From contig JBPCJB010000262.1 in the NCBI GenBank assembly GCA_051005735.1, forward strand, positions 1 through 12,807: a stretch of DNA of 12,807 bases. Reading direction: 5' to 3'. This stretch comes from Gaiellasilicea sp051005735 (GTDB lineage: Bacteria; Actinomycetota; Thermoleophilia; Gaiellales; Gaiellaceae). The stretch's first letter is position 1, and each line of letters begins with the position of its first letter. A program made the position numbers and the translations under genes. The notes below the pieces were generated by a model. That model ran no database searches. It saw nothing but the letters and a program-made list of their open reading frames with translations, and had not been told where the DNA came from. Below are positions 5,429 to 12,502 of the stretch, piece after piece.

Positions 5429-6556
5429 GTGTCGCACATCGCCCTGATCCTCGCGATCTTCCTGGTCGCATTCGAGTTCCAGAACCTGCTCTCCTGGTGG
5501 GGAGGACGCACGATCGGGCCGGGCGACGGCTCGTCCGCCGATTACACGATCGTCGTCCCGCTCTTCGGGCACCCGCGCTACTTCGACCGGCGCGCCGAGC
5601 TCTTGCGCTACCAGCAGAACGTGCTGGTGGCGCTCGAGGTCAGCGCGCCGGTCATGATCGCCTTCGCCGACCAGCTCGAAGCCGAGGGCTGGCGCGTCAG
5701 CCGGCTCCACATCGAGAACCCGAACCCGGCGTCGCTGCTCAAGGCCGCCCTCCCGGCGGTCACGACGACCTACACGTTCCGGCTCGACGCCGACACTTCC
5801 GTCGGGGACGACATCCCCGCCGCCGTTGCCGCCGCCCAGGCGGCGGGGGCGGACGTCTGCTCGATCAAGTGCGCGGTCGCCAACAGCCACAACGTGGTCA
5901 CGAAGCTGCAGGCGCTTGAGTACCGGATGGCGATGCTGTGCCGTCATTTTCGCCCCTGGCTCACCTCCGGTGCCTGCTTCCTCGCCCGCACCGACGCGCT
6001 TCACGCGATCATGGCGCACCATTCGCTGTGGACTCCGGGCGAGGACATCGAGACGGGGCGCACCGCCCTGGCCCTCCGGATGCGGATCCGGCACCTCGAC
6101 ATCGTGGTCGAGACCGACGCGCCGGACTCATGGCGAGCGCTGGTCCGCCAACGACGGCTGTGGTGGGCCGGCACCTTCCGTCACTGGTGGATCAACATGG
6201 ACCGGAACCTGCTGCACCTGCCCGTTCTGACGAGCTATTACGTCGCCGCGATCTGGGTCTCGGTCTACTTCAAGTGGTGGACGATGCTCGACCCGCAGCA
6301 AATGCTCCGGACGATGCCGCTGATCATCATCGCCTACATCTTCGTGACCGCGGTCTCGAACCTCCAGGTGCTCTCGCCCTGGATGCTCGTCTTCCCGATC
6401 TACTCACTCCTCCAGGTGCTGGTGATGCCCCCGATCGGGGCGGTCTACTACGTCATCCTCGCGCGACGCCGACGCAAGCTCGGACGTTATCGCTTCGGTT
6501 ACCGGCGGCGGCGCCCGACCCTGCCGGCGGCCGACGTCCCCGCGGCAGCCGCCTGA
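5429..6556 (+). CDS. Membrane family-2 glycosyltransferase (processive-synthase-like)
   Basis: A 375-aa GT2 enzyme resembling the hyaluronan/chitin/cellulose-synthase group, transferring sugars from a nucleotide-sugar at the inner face of the membrane. One N-terminal membrane helix (3-19) precedes the catalytic domain: YTIVVPLFG (39-47), D120-A-D122 (metal/UDP binding), T179-S-G-A-C (acceptor-site position), G204-E205-D206 (catalytic acid region) and R240-Q-R-R-L-W-W-A-G. The last is the QxxRW position, here Q241-R-R-L-W245, with Leu in place of Arg. Three hydrophobic stretches follow (about 265-282, 295-312, 317-344), then an Arg-rich tail (346-362). The N-terminal part of the GT-A fold is short between residues 48 and 115. 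GTG 5429 is the start, one base after the small protein's stop. It converges with acetyl-CoA synthetase with a 3-bp gap. The product sugar polymer is unknown. Confidence 0.88.
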   Translation: MSHIALILAIFLVAFEFQNLLSWWGGRTIGPGDGSSADYTIVVPLFGHPRYFDRRAELLRYQQNVLVALEVSAPVMIAFADQLEAEGWRVSRLHIENPNPASLLKAALPAVTTTYTFRLDADTSVGDDIPAAVAAAQAAGADVCSIKCAVANSHNVVTKLQALEYRMAMLCRHFRPWLTSGACFLARTDALHAIMAHHSLWTPGEDIETGRTALALRMRIRHLDIVVETDAPDSWRALVRQRRLWWAGTFRHWWINMDRNLLHLPVLTSYYVAAIWVSVYFKWWTMLDPQQMLRTMPLIIIAYIFVTAVSNLQVLSPWMLVFPIYSLLQVLVMPPIGAVYYVILARRRRKLGRYRFGYRRRRPTLPAADVPAAAA

Positions 6557-6559
6557 CGA

Positions 6560-8509
6560 CTACTCCCCGCCGGCGTCCGCGAGCGCGCGGTCGGCGATCT
6601 CGTTCACGACCGTCGGATCGGCGAGCGTCGTCGTGTCGCCGAGCGGGCGGTTCTCGGCCACGTCGCGCAAGAGGCGCCGCATGATCTTGCCGCTGCGCGT
6701 CTTCGGCAGCTCAGGGGTGAAGACGATGTTCGCGGGCTTCGCGATCGCGCCGATCTTGCCCGCGACGTGGCTCCGCAGCTCCTCGAGCATCTCGAGCGAG
6801 CCCTCGTCGCCGCCCTTCAGAGTCACGTAGGCGACGATCGCCTGCCCGGTGAGCGAGTCCGCACGCCCGCACACCGCGGCCTCGGCAACACGCGAGTGAT
6901 CGACGAGCGCCGACTCGACCTCGATCGTCGAGATCCTGTGCCCGGAGACGTTCATCACGTCGTCGACCCGGCCGAGCAGCCAGAAGTCGCCGTCCTCGTC
7001 GATCCGGGCCCCGTCGCCCGCGAAGTAGACGCCTGGGTACTTCGACCAATACGTCTCGCGGAAGCGCGCGTCGTCACCGAAGATCCCGCGCGTCATCGCC
7101 GGCCACGGCCGCTTGAGCACGAGATAGCCGCCGCCGCCCGGTCCGACCTCCTCGCCGGCCTCGTTGAAGACCCCGACATCGACTCCGGGGAAGGGCTTCG
7201 TCGCCGAGCCCGGCTTCGTCGTCGTCACGCCCGGCAGCGGAGTGATCAACGCCATCCCCGTCTCGGTCTGCCACCAGGTGTCGACGACCGGACAGCGGTC
7301 GCCGCCGATGTGCTCGCGGTACCACATCCACGCCTCAGGATTGATCGGCTCCCCGACCGTCCCGAGCAGCCGCAGCGAGGAGAGATCGTGCCCCTGCGCG
7401 TGCTCCGGCCCCCACTTCATGTGGGCGCGGATCGCGGTCGGCGCGGTGTAGAGGATCGTGACGCCGTAGCGCTCCACGATCCCCCACCAGCGGTCCTTGT
7501 CCGGAAAGTCGGGCGTGCCCTCGTAGAGAATGGACGTCGTCCCGTTGCAGAGTGGCCCGTAGACGATGTAGCTGTGGCCGGTGATCCAACCGATGTCGGC
7601 CGCGCACCAGTAGACGTCCGCCTCCGGCTTCAGGTCGAAGATGTAGCGGTGGGTCGTCGCGACGCCGACGAGGTAGCCGGCGGTCGTGTGCGCGATCCCC
7701 TTCGGCTTCGCGGTCGTCCCGGACGTGTACATCAGGAAGAGGAGATCCTCGGCGTCCATCGGCTCGGGCGAGCAGGAGGCGGGGTCGTCGGAGACGTCGA
7801 GCTCGTGTAGCCAGGCGTCGCGGCCCGCCTGCATCGGCACGTCATTCCCGGTGCGACGGACGACGAGCGAGCACCGGAGCTTCGGCGCCGCCGCCATCGC
7901 CTCGTCCGCCGTGCGCTTGAGCGGGACCGTGGCGCCTCGCCGCCAGGCCTCGTCCTGGGTCACCAGCACCTCGCAGCCCATATCGACCATCCGGCCCGAG
8001 AGCGAGTCGGCCGAGAAGCCGCCGAAGACGACCGTGTGGGGCGCGCCGAGCCGCGTGCAGGCGAGCATCGCGATCGCGAGCTCCGGGATCATCCCCATGT
8101 AGATCGCGACCGGCGTTCCCTTCTCGACCCCGAGCTCCCTGAGCGCGTTCGCGAAGCGGACGACCTCGCGCTGGAGCTCGGCGTAGGTGATCGTGCGTCG
8201 CTCGCCGGGCTCGCCCTCCCAGTGGTAGGCGACGCGGTCGCCGAGCCCGTTCTCGACGTGCCGGTCGACGCAGTTGTAGGAGACGTTGAGCGCCCCGCCG
8301 AGATACCACGTGGCGTACGGCAGCTCCCACTCGTAGAGCTTCGTGAACGGCTCTGACCATGAGACCCGCTCGCGGCCCTCGCTCTCCCAGAATTCATCGA
8401 AGTCGCGCTCGTAGATCTCAGGCTGGGCGTTCGCCTGGGCGGCGAAGTCGGAAGGCGGTGGGTAGCGCCGCTCCTCGACGAAGTGTGTCTCGATCGAGCT
8501 TTCGCTCAC
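6560..8509 (-). CDS. acs: Acetyl-CoA synthetase (AMP-forming)
   Basis: A 649-aa ANL-superfamily enzyme, nearly the same length as E. coli Acs (652 aa). It activates acetate with ATP to acetyl-AMP and then acetyl-CoA in the cytoplasm. The N-terminal ACAS_N region starts around residue 33. The ATP loop is Y261-T-S-G-T-T-A-K-P-K270-G. W412-W-Q-T-E-T-G418 is the acetate-pocket block; its second Trp limits the substrate to acetate, as known for the family. The hinge and CoA region (DDVMNVSGHRISTIEVESAL, 516-535) and the catalytic-lysine block PKTRSGKIMRR with K608 follow; that lysine is the known acetylation control site. The start is GTG 8509, whose bases overlap the stop of the M24 peptidase (GTGA), so the two genes form one operon. 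A downstream gene is absent; the next is convergent. Confidence 0.96.
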   Translation of the reverse strand: MSESSIETHFVEERRYPPPSDFAAQANAQPEIYERDFDEFWESEGRERVSWSEPFTKLYEWELPYATWYLGGALNVSYNCVDRHVENGLGDRVAYHWEGEPGERRTITYAELQREVVRFANALRELGVEKGTPVAIYMGMIPELAIAMLACTRLGAPHTVVFGGFSADSLSGRMVDMGCEVLVTQDEAWRRGATVPLKRTADEAMAAAPKLRCSLVVRRTGNDVPMQAGRDAWLHELDVSDDPASCSPEPMDAEDLLFLMYTSGTTAKPKGIAHTTAGYLVGVATTHRYIFDLKPEADVYWCAADIGWITGHSYIVYGPLCNGTTSILYEGTPDFPDKDRWWGIVERYGVTILYTAPTAIRAHMKWGPEHAQGHDLSSLRLLGTVGEPINPEAWMWYREHIGGDRCPVVDTWWQTETGMALITPLPGVTTTKPGSATKPFPGVDVGVFNEAGEEVGPGGGGYLVLKRPWPAMTRGIFGDDARFRETYWSKYPGVYFAGDGARIDEDGDFWLLGRVDDVMNVSGHRISTIEVESALVDHSRVAEAAVCGRADSLTGQAIVAYVTLKGGDEGSLEMLEELRSHVAGKIGAIAKPANIVFTPELPKTRSGKIMRRLLRDVAENRPLGDTTTLADPTVVNEIADRALADAGGE

Positions 8510-9642
8510 AGCTCGAGGTCGTACGGGAAGCTCGTCAGCACCTCGGCGCCGTCCTCGGTCACGAGCACCAGATCCTCGAGCCGGACGCCGCCGAAGCCGT
8601 GCCGGTAGAGCCCTGGCTCGATCGCGATCACGTCGCCGGCGACGAGCGCTCCGCCGGTTCGGCCGATCCCGGGCTGCTCGTGCACCTCAAGGCCGACGCC
8701 GTGCCCCGTGCCGTGGTAGTAGCCGTCTCGCAGGACCTCGCCCGGTGTCTTGTGGAGCTGCGTCTTCTGGCCGTTCGCGTGGAAGAACTCGCAGACCTGC
8801 CGGTGGATCTCCTTGCCCTCGACGCGCGGCCGGACTGCGGCGATGGCGACGTCGAGCGCCTCTCGCGAGAGCCGGTGGTACTCCCTGATCTCGTCGGAGG
8901 TCTCGCCTACGGCGATCGTCCGCGTGAAATCCGTGTAACAGCCGGTCTCGCGGTCGCGCGGGTAGAGATCGAAGAGGACGACGTCGCTCGCCGCGATCTG
9001 GCCCGAGCCGGGATCGTGGCCGACCGCGGTCTGGGCGCCGTGCGAGACGATGAACTCGTCGCCGACGGCCCCGTGCTCGCCGAAGACCTGCTCGAGCTCG
9101 GCCCTGATCCGCTCGCAGGTGAGCGGCTTCCCGTCGAGCGTGAGGGCACCATTCGAGCGTTCGGCATCGCGGAGGAGCTCGATCGCACGGGTCATCCCCG
9201 CCTCGACCGCTCGGCAGGCGCGACGGATCCCCTCGAGCTCGGTCTCGTTCTTGACCCGCCGCCGGTCGTCGAAGAAGGGCTGGTCGACACGGAGCTCGAC
9301 TCCGGCCGCGCGGAGCGCCTCGACGTGACCGAGCGGAAAGGTGAGCGGGACTACGACGTCGCGGACGCCGAGCTTGCCAGCGGCACTGGCCCAAATCGCC
9401 GTCCAGAGCTCGTGCGAGGGCAGTCCGCTGGCGACGATCGCGTCGTAATCGAACTCCTCGAGCGTGTGCGCCTCGAGGTCGCCGCCGAGCTCCTCGACCC
9501 GGCTCAGCTCGAGCACGCTGACCGCGACGTGGCGGCGGCCGTCCACCTCCGCGTAGAGGAACGGATCGCCGATCGAGAGCGGCACCTCGTGGCGCAGCTC
9601 CGGGGAGCGCACAGAGTCGCCGATGATCAGGACGTCGGGCAT
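8506..9642 (-). CDS. M24 family Xaa-Pro-type peptidase
   Basis: A 378-aa pita-bread-fold metallopeptidase (creatinase / aminopeptidase P / prolidase group), removing the residue N-terminal to proline or cleaving Xaa-Pro dipeptides in the cytoplasm. An N-terminal creatinase-like domain (1-130) precedes the catalytic domain. All five metal ligands are in place: D225 (LFDLYP), D238 (CYTDFTRT), H314 (GTGHGVG), E342 (AIEPGLY) and E356 (VRLEDLVLV); H321 in LEVHE is the usual second histidine. The first domain is short but continuous. ATG 9642 is the start; a TAGGAT box ends 8 nt ahead, suggesting a leaderless mRNA. The gene ends inside the start of acs (4-nt overlap). Choosing between aminopeptidase P and prolidase is not possible from motifs alone. 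Confidence 0.92.
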   Translation of the reverse strand: MPDVLIIGDSVRSPELRHEVPLSIGDPFLYAEVDGRRHVAVSVLELSRVEELGGDLEAHTLEEFDYDAIVASGLPSHELWTAIWASAAGKLGVRDVVVPLTFPLGHVEALRAAGVELRVDQPFFDDRRRVKNETELEGIRRACRAVEAGMTRAIELLRDAERSNGALTLDGKPLTCERIRAELEQVFGEHGAVGDEFIVSHGAQTAVGHDPGSGQIAASDVVLFDLYPRDRETGCYTDFTRTIAVGETSDEIREYHRLSREALDVAIAAVRPRVEGKEIHRQVCEFFHANGQKTQLHKTPGEVLRDGYYHGTGHGVGLEVHEQPGIGRTGGALVAGDVIAIEPGLYRHGFGGVRLEDLVLVTEDGAEVLTSFPYDLEL

Positions 9643-9674
9643 CGGCCGCGATCCTAACGGCTAGCTTGCGGACG
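9643..9674. promoter_or_regulatory. Divergent promoter region, M24 peptidase / M32 carboxypeptidase
   Basis: The 32-bp gap holds a TANNNT box for each direction. Plus strand: TAGCTT (9662-9667) ends 7 nt before ATG 9675. Minus strand: TAGGAT (9656 to 9651) ends 8 nt before ATG 9642. Neither gene has a Shine-Dalgarno match, so both mRNAs may be leaderless or nearly so. No -35 match to TTGACA is evident. Confidence 0.45.
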
Positions 9675-11165
9675 ATGAACGATGCTCTCACCGAGCTGAA
9701 GCTGCGCCTGGCCCAGATCCACGATCTCGAGAAGACGCTGAGCGTGCTGAGCTGGGATCAGCGGACGACGATGCCGCCGCTGGGCGCGCCCGCGCGCGCG
9801 GAGGCGCTCGCGACGCTGGGCGGGATCGTGCACGAGCGGTTCATCGACGACGAGCTCGGGCGGCTGCTCGAGAGCGCCGAGCCGCTCGCTGCGCAGCTCG
9901 AGTACGACTCGGACGATGCGAGCCTGCTGCGAGTCGTCCGGCGCGATTGGGACAAGGCGCGCCGCGTTCCTGCCGAGCTCGCCGCAGCATGGCTGCGGGA
10001 GGGGGCGAAGGCGCAGGCGGCGTGGCTCGAGGCGCGCGCTGCATCGGACTTCGCGCTTTTCCTGCCGGCGTTCCGGCGCGTGCACGAGGTCGCGCTCCGG
10101 TGGGCGGAGTGCCAGGAGGCGGGCGACTCGCCCTACGACGCCTTCCTCGACGAGTACGAGCCGGGGATGAAGACAGCCGAGGTGAAAGCGGTCTTCGACG
10201 TGCTTCGTCCGGAGCTCACGGCGATCGTGCGCGAGGCCGGCGAGCCGGCAGACGACTCGTTCCTCGACGGCGACTATCCGGTCGCCGCTCAGCGGGAGTT
10301 CCTGGAAGACGTCCTGACGCGGTTCGGATTCGAGGAGGGCGCCTGGCGGCTCGATCCGACGGTGCATCCGTTCGCGACTTCGCTCTCGCGCACGGACATC
10401 CGGATGACGACGCGCTACCGGCCCGACAACCTGCGCGCGATCTGGGCGGCGATGCACGAAGGCGGGCACGGCCTCACCTATCAAGGCTGTGACCCCGCGC
10501 TCGACCGGACGCCGCTCGCGGGCAGCGCCTCGCTCGGGCTCGGCGAGTCGCAAAGCAGGATCTGGGAGAACCTCGTCGGGCGCTCACTCCCGTTCTGGCG
10601 GCGCTTCTATCCGGAGCTGCAGCGGCGTTTTCCGAGGCTCGCCGACGTCGACCTGGAGAGATTCCACCGCGGGATCAACCGCGTCGCGCCCGGGCTGATC
10701 CGCGTAGACGCCGACGAGGTCACCTACTCGCTCCACATCATTCTCCGCTTCGAGCTCGAGCAGCGACTGGTGGACGGCTCGCTCGCGCTGGAGGATCTGC
10801 CGGAGGCCTGGAATGCAGGAATGCGGGACTTCCTCGGCATCGAGGTGCCCGACGACGCGCGAGGCGTCCTCCAGGACGTGCACTGGTCGCGTGCCGCGTA
10901 CGGCTACTTCCCGACCTATGCGCTCGGGAACGCGATCTCAGTGCAGATCTGGCGGCACGTCGAGCGTTCGATCCCAGACCTCGACGGGCAGGTCGAGGCG
11001 GGCGAGTTCGCCGAGCTCTACGGCTGGCTCCGCGACCGGCTCTACCGCCATGGGCGCAAGTTCACGCCGCTCGAGACGCTCGAGCGCGCGATCGGCGAGA
11101 CGGCGATCGACCCGCAGCCCTACCTCGCCTACCTCCGGGCGAAGCTCGGCGCTGCAGCCGCCTGA
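9675..11165 (+). CDS. M32 family metallocarboxypeptidase (Taq type)
   Basis: A 496-aa zinc carboxypeptidase of the M32 family (thermostable carboxypeptidase 1), which trims single residues from peptide C-termini in the cytoplasm; length matches the family's usual ~500 aa. It begins LxxRLAQIHDLEKTLSVLSWDQRT, the characteristic M32 N-terminus. The DPTVHPFATSLSRTDIRMTT stretch (about 227-246) is followed by H261-E262-G-G-H265 (zinc ligands and catalytic Glu) and E291 in G-E-S-Q-S-R-I-W-E-N, the third ligand. Family members usually read HESQ here; this protein has Gly in place of that His. The active-site fringe DEVTYSLHIILRFELE and WNAGMRDFLGI also match. ATG 9675 is preferred over TTG 9666, which lies in the -10 box. 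It is divergent from the M24 peptidase. Confidence 0.94.
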   Translation: MNDALTELKLRLAQIHDLEKTLSVLSWDQRTTMPPLGAPARAEALATLGGIVHERFIDDELGRLLESAEPLAAQLEYDSDDASLLRVVRRDWDKARRVPAELAAAWLREGAKAQAAWLEARAASDFALFLPAFRRVHEVALRWAECQEAGDSPYDAFLDEYEPGMKTAEVKAVFDVLRPELTAIVREAGEPADDSFLDGDYPVAAQREFLEDVLTRFGFEEGAWRLDPTVHPFATSLSRTDIRMTTRYRPDNLRAIWAAMHEGGHGLTYQGCDPALDRTPLAGSASLGLGESQSRIWENLVGRSLPFWRRFYPELQRRFPRLADVDLERFHRGINRVAPGLIRVDADEVTYSLHIILRFELEQRLVDGSLALEDLPEAWNAGMRDFLGIEVPDDARGVLQDVHWSRAAYGYFPTYALGNAISVQIWRHVERSIPDLDGQVEAGEFAELYGWLRDRLYRHGRKFTPLETLERAIGETAIDPQPYLAYLRAKLGAAAA

Positions 11166-11188
11166 GTCGTACCTACCGGACGAGTCCA

Positions 11189-11222
11189 TTCCGGCCACGT
11201 CCAGGGGCTGGCCCCTGACGTG
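11189..11222. repeat. Palindromic element, hairpin 1 of 2
   Basis: Arms CACGTCCAGGGGC (11196-11208) and GCCCCTGACGTG (11211-11222) pair over 12 bp with one bulged C and a 2-nt turn. TTCCGGC (11189-11195) stands directly in front and is the reverse complement of GCCGGAA (11242-11248), which stands directly in front of hairpin 2. The hairpin begins 30 nt after the M32 stop, so it could also end that transcript, though there is no T-run. Confidence 0.6.
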
Positions 11223-11241
11223 CGCGGAATCGACAGGCCCT

Positions 11242-11275
11242 GCCGGAACACGTCCGGGGTCAAAGCCCGGACGTG
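11242..11275. repeat. Palindromic element, hairpin 2 of 2
   Basis: A perfect 10-bp inverted repeat, CACGTCCGGG (11249-11258) and CCCGGACGTG (11266-11275), with loop GTCAAAG. Its left arm shares CACGTCC with hairpin 1, and GCCGGAA (11242-11248) just ahead mirrors TTCCGGC ahead of hairpin 1. The two units look like copies of one REP-like or attachment-type element. Confidence 0.6.
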
Positions 11276-11337
11276 GCTCGAAAGGGCAGTCCGAATCGCA
11301 ACACTTCAGCAACTCTTTCTGCACAGGCCGCTGTCCG

Positions 11338-11343
11338 TAGACT
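11338..11343 (+). promoter_or_regulatory. Candidate -10 box for the amidohydrolase gene
   Basis: TAGACT fits TANNNT and ends 10 nt before ATG 11354, so transcription would start only a few bases before the start codon. The -35 position has no clear match. The 188-bp gap holds only this box and the two hairpins. Confidence 0.35.
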
Positions 11344-11353
11344 CAAGAGCCTG

Positions 11354-12502
11354 ATGGAGGACGTGCTCGCCCGCTCGCAATCGCTCCTAGAGAGCTTCGA
11401 GGCGGTGGTGCGCGCGGAGCTGCCGACGGCCGTCGAGATCTTCGACGCGCACGTCCACCTCGGCACCGATATCGACGGGATGACGGGCGACCTGGACGGC
11501 CTGCTGCGGATCCAGGAGCGCGCCGGAATCTCGCGCTCGTTCATGTTCTGCCTGGACGAGCCCGACCGCCATCCGAGCTTCCAGGCCCCGAACGACCGCA
11601 CGCTCGACTTCGCGTCGCGCTCCGGCGGCGCGCTCGTCCCCTTCGTCCGGCTCGACCTCGGCGAGAGCCCGATCGAGGAGGCGACCCGCTGCCTCGACCT
11701 CGGCGCGCGCGGGATCAAGCTCCACCCACGCGCCCAGAAGTTCCTCCTCGACGACGACCGCCTCGCGCCCGTCTTCGAGCTGGCAGCGGAACGGCGAGTG
11801 CCGATCCTGATCCACGGCGGTCGTGGGCTGCCGCCGATCGCCGCCGCGCTCGCGCGGTTGATGGACGCCTACGAGCCGCAGCTGATCGTCGCGCACGCGG
11901 GAATCGCCGACCTCGCCGCGCTCGCCCGTCACTTCTCGGGCCGGCCCGGCGTCTTCTTCGATACCTCCGTCTGGAGCGCGCTCGACATCCTCGACCTCTA
12001 CCGGCTCGTCGCGCCGGAGCAGGTTCTCTACGCCTCCGACTATCCCTACGGCCAGCAGCCGGCATCGCTCCTGATCGCGCTGCGCACGGCGCGCCTGGCC
12101 GGCCTCGACGACGGGCAGCTACGCGCGATGCTCGGCGGCAGCGCGACGAGGATCGCGAACGCGGAAGCAGCACTTCCACTCACGGCTCCACGCGGGCCGG
12201 CCGAGATCTCGACCCCGATCACGTTCGCGAGGATCCACCAGTACCTCTCGATGGCGACTCCGCTCCTCTGGATGCGCCAGGCGGACACGATCGGCGTGCT
12301 CGGCCTGGCCCTGAACGCCTGCGACGAGCGCTCGAACGGGCATCGGGACGCGACCGAGCGGATCCGGGAGCTGCTGCTCGTCGCCCGCGACCTCTGGCGC
12401 GTGCTGCCCGAAGCCGAGGATGCGGACAAGGCCCGCACCGCGCGCACCGCGTTTCGCCTCCTCCACCTCGCGAACGTCCTGGCGGTGACGTCTTCTGCCT
12501 GA
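11354..12502 (+). CDS. Amidohydrolase-2 family metal-dependent hydrolase / decarboxylase
   Basis: A 382-aa TIM-barrel enzyme of the amidohydrolase_2 group (ACMSD / uracil-5-carboxylate decarboxylase relatives). D31-A-H33-V-H35-L carries the first two metal ligands; G120-I-K-L-H124-P, I153-H154-G-G, V179-A-H181-A-G and A228? region A-S-D229-Y-P complete the set, so the metal site looks intact. After the barrel (to about residue 270) there is an extra C-terminal part of about 100 residues (281-382), mostly helical, not part of the standard domain. A 30-residue helical N-terminal lead precedes the barrel. ATG 11354 is chosen; the in-frame GTG at 11273 would start inside hairpin 2. The stop overlaps the proposed start of the [2Fe-2S] gene by 8 nt, so the pair is one operon. 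The substrate is unknown; a ring-derived acid or amide would fit the context. Confidence 0.87.
   Translation: MEDVLARSQSLLESFEAVVRAELPTAVEIFDAHVHLGTDIDGMTGDLDGLLRIQERAGISRSFMFCLDEPDRHPSFQAPNDRTLDFASRSGGALVPFVRLDLGESPIEEATRCLDLGARGIKLHPRAQKFLLDDDRLAPVFELAAERRVPILIHGGRGLPPIAAALARLMDAYEPQLIVAHAGIADLAALARHFSGRPGVFFDTSVWSALDILDLYRLVAPEQVLYASDYPYGQQPASLLIALRTARLAGLDDGQLRAMLGGSATRIANAEAALPLTAPRGPAEISTPITFARIHQYLSMATPLLWMRQADTIGVLGLALNACDERSNGHRDATERIRELLLVARDLWRVLPEAEDADKARTARTAFRLLHLANVLAVTSSA

Noticed and set aside
6767..7810. A 347-aa plus-strand open frame opposite acetyl-CoA synthetase.
   Set aside because: It is a shadow of acs; the acs frame carries every conserved motif of its family.
8359..9657. 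A 432-aa plus-strand open frame opposite the M24 peptidase.
   Set aside because: It is a shadow of the M24 gene, whose five metal ligands are all present on the minus strand.
9666..9674. TTG start for the M32 carboxypeptidase.
   Set aside because: TTG overlaps the probable -10 box and the ATG three codons later fits the family N-terminus.
11273..11353. Upstream GTG start for the amidohydrolase at 11273.
   Set aside because: It lies inside hairpin 2, adds 27 residues without family similarity, and leaves the TAGACT box inside the coding region.
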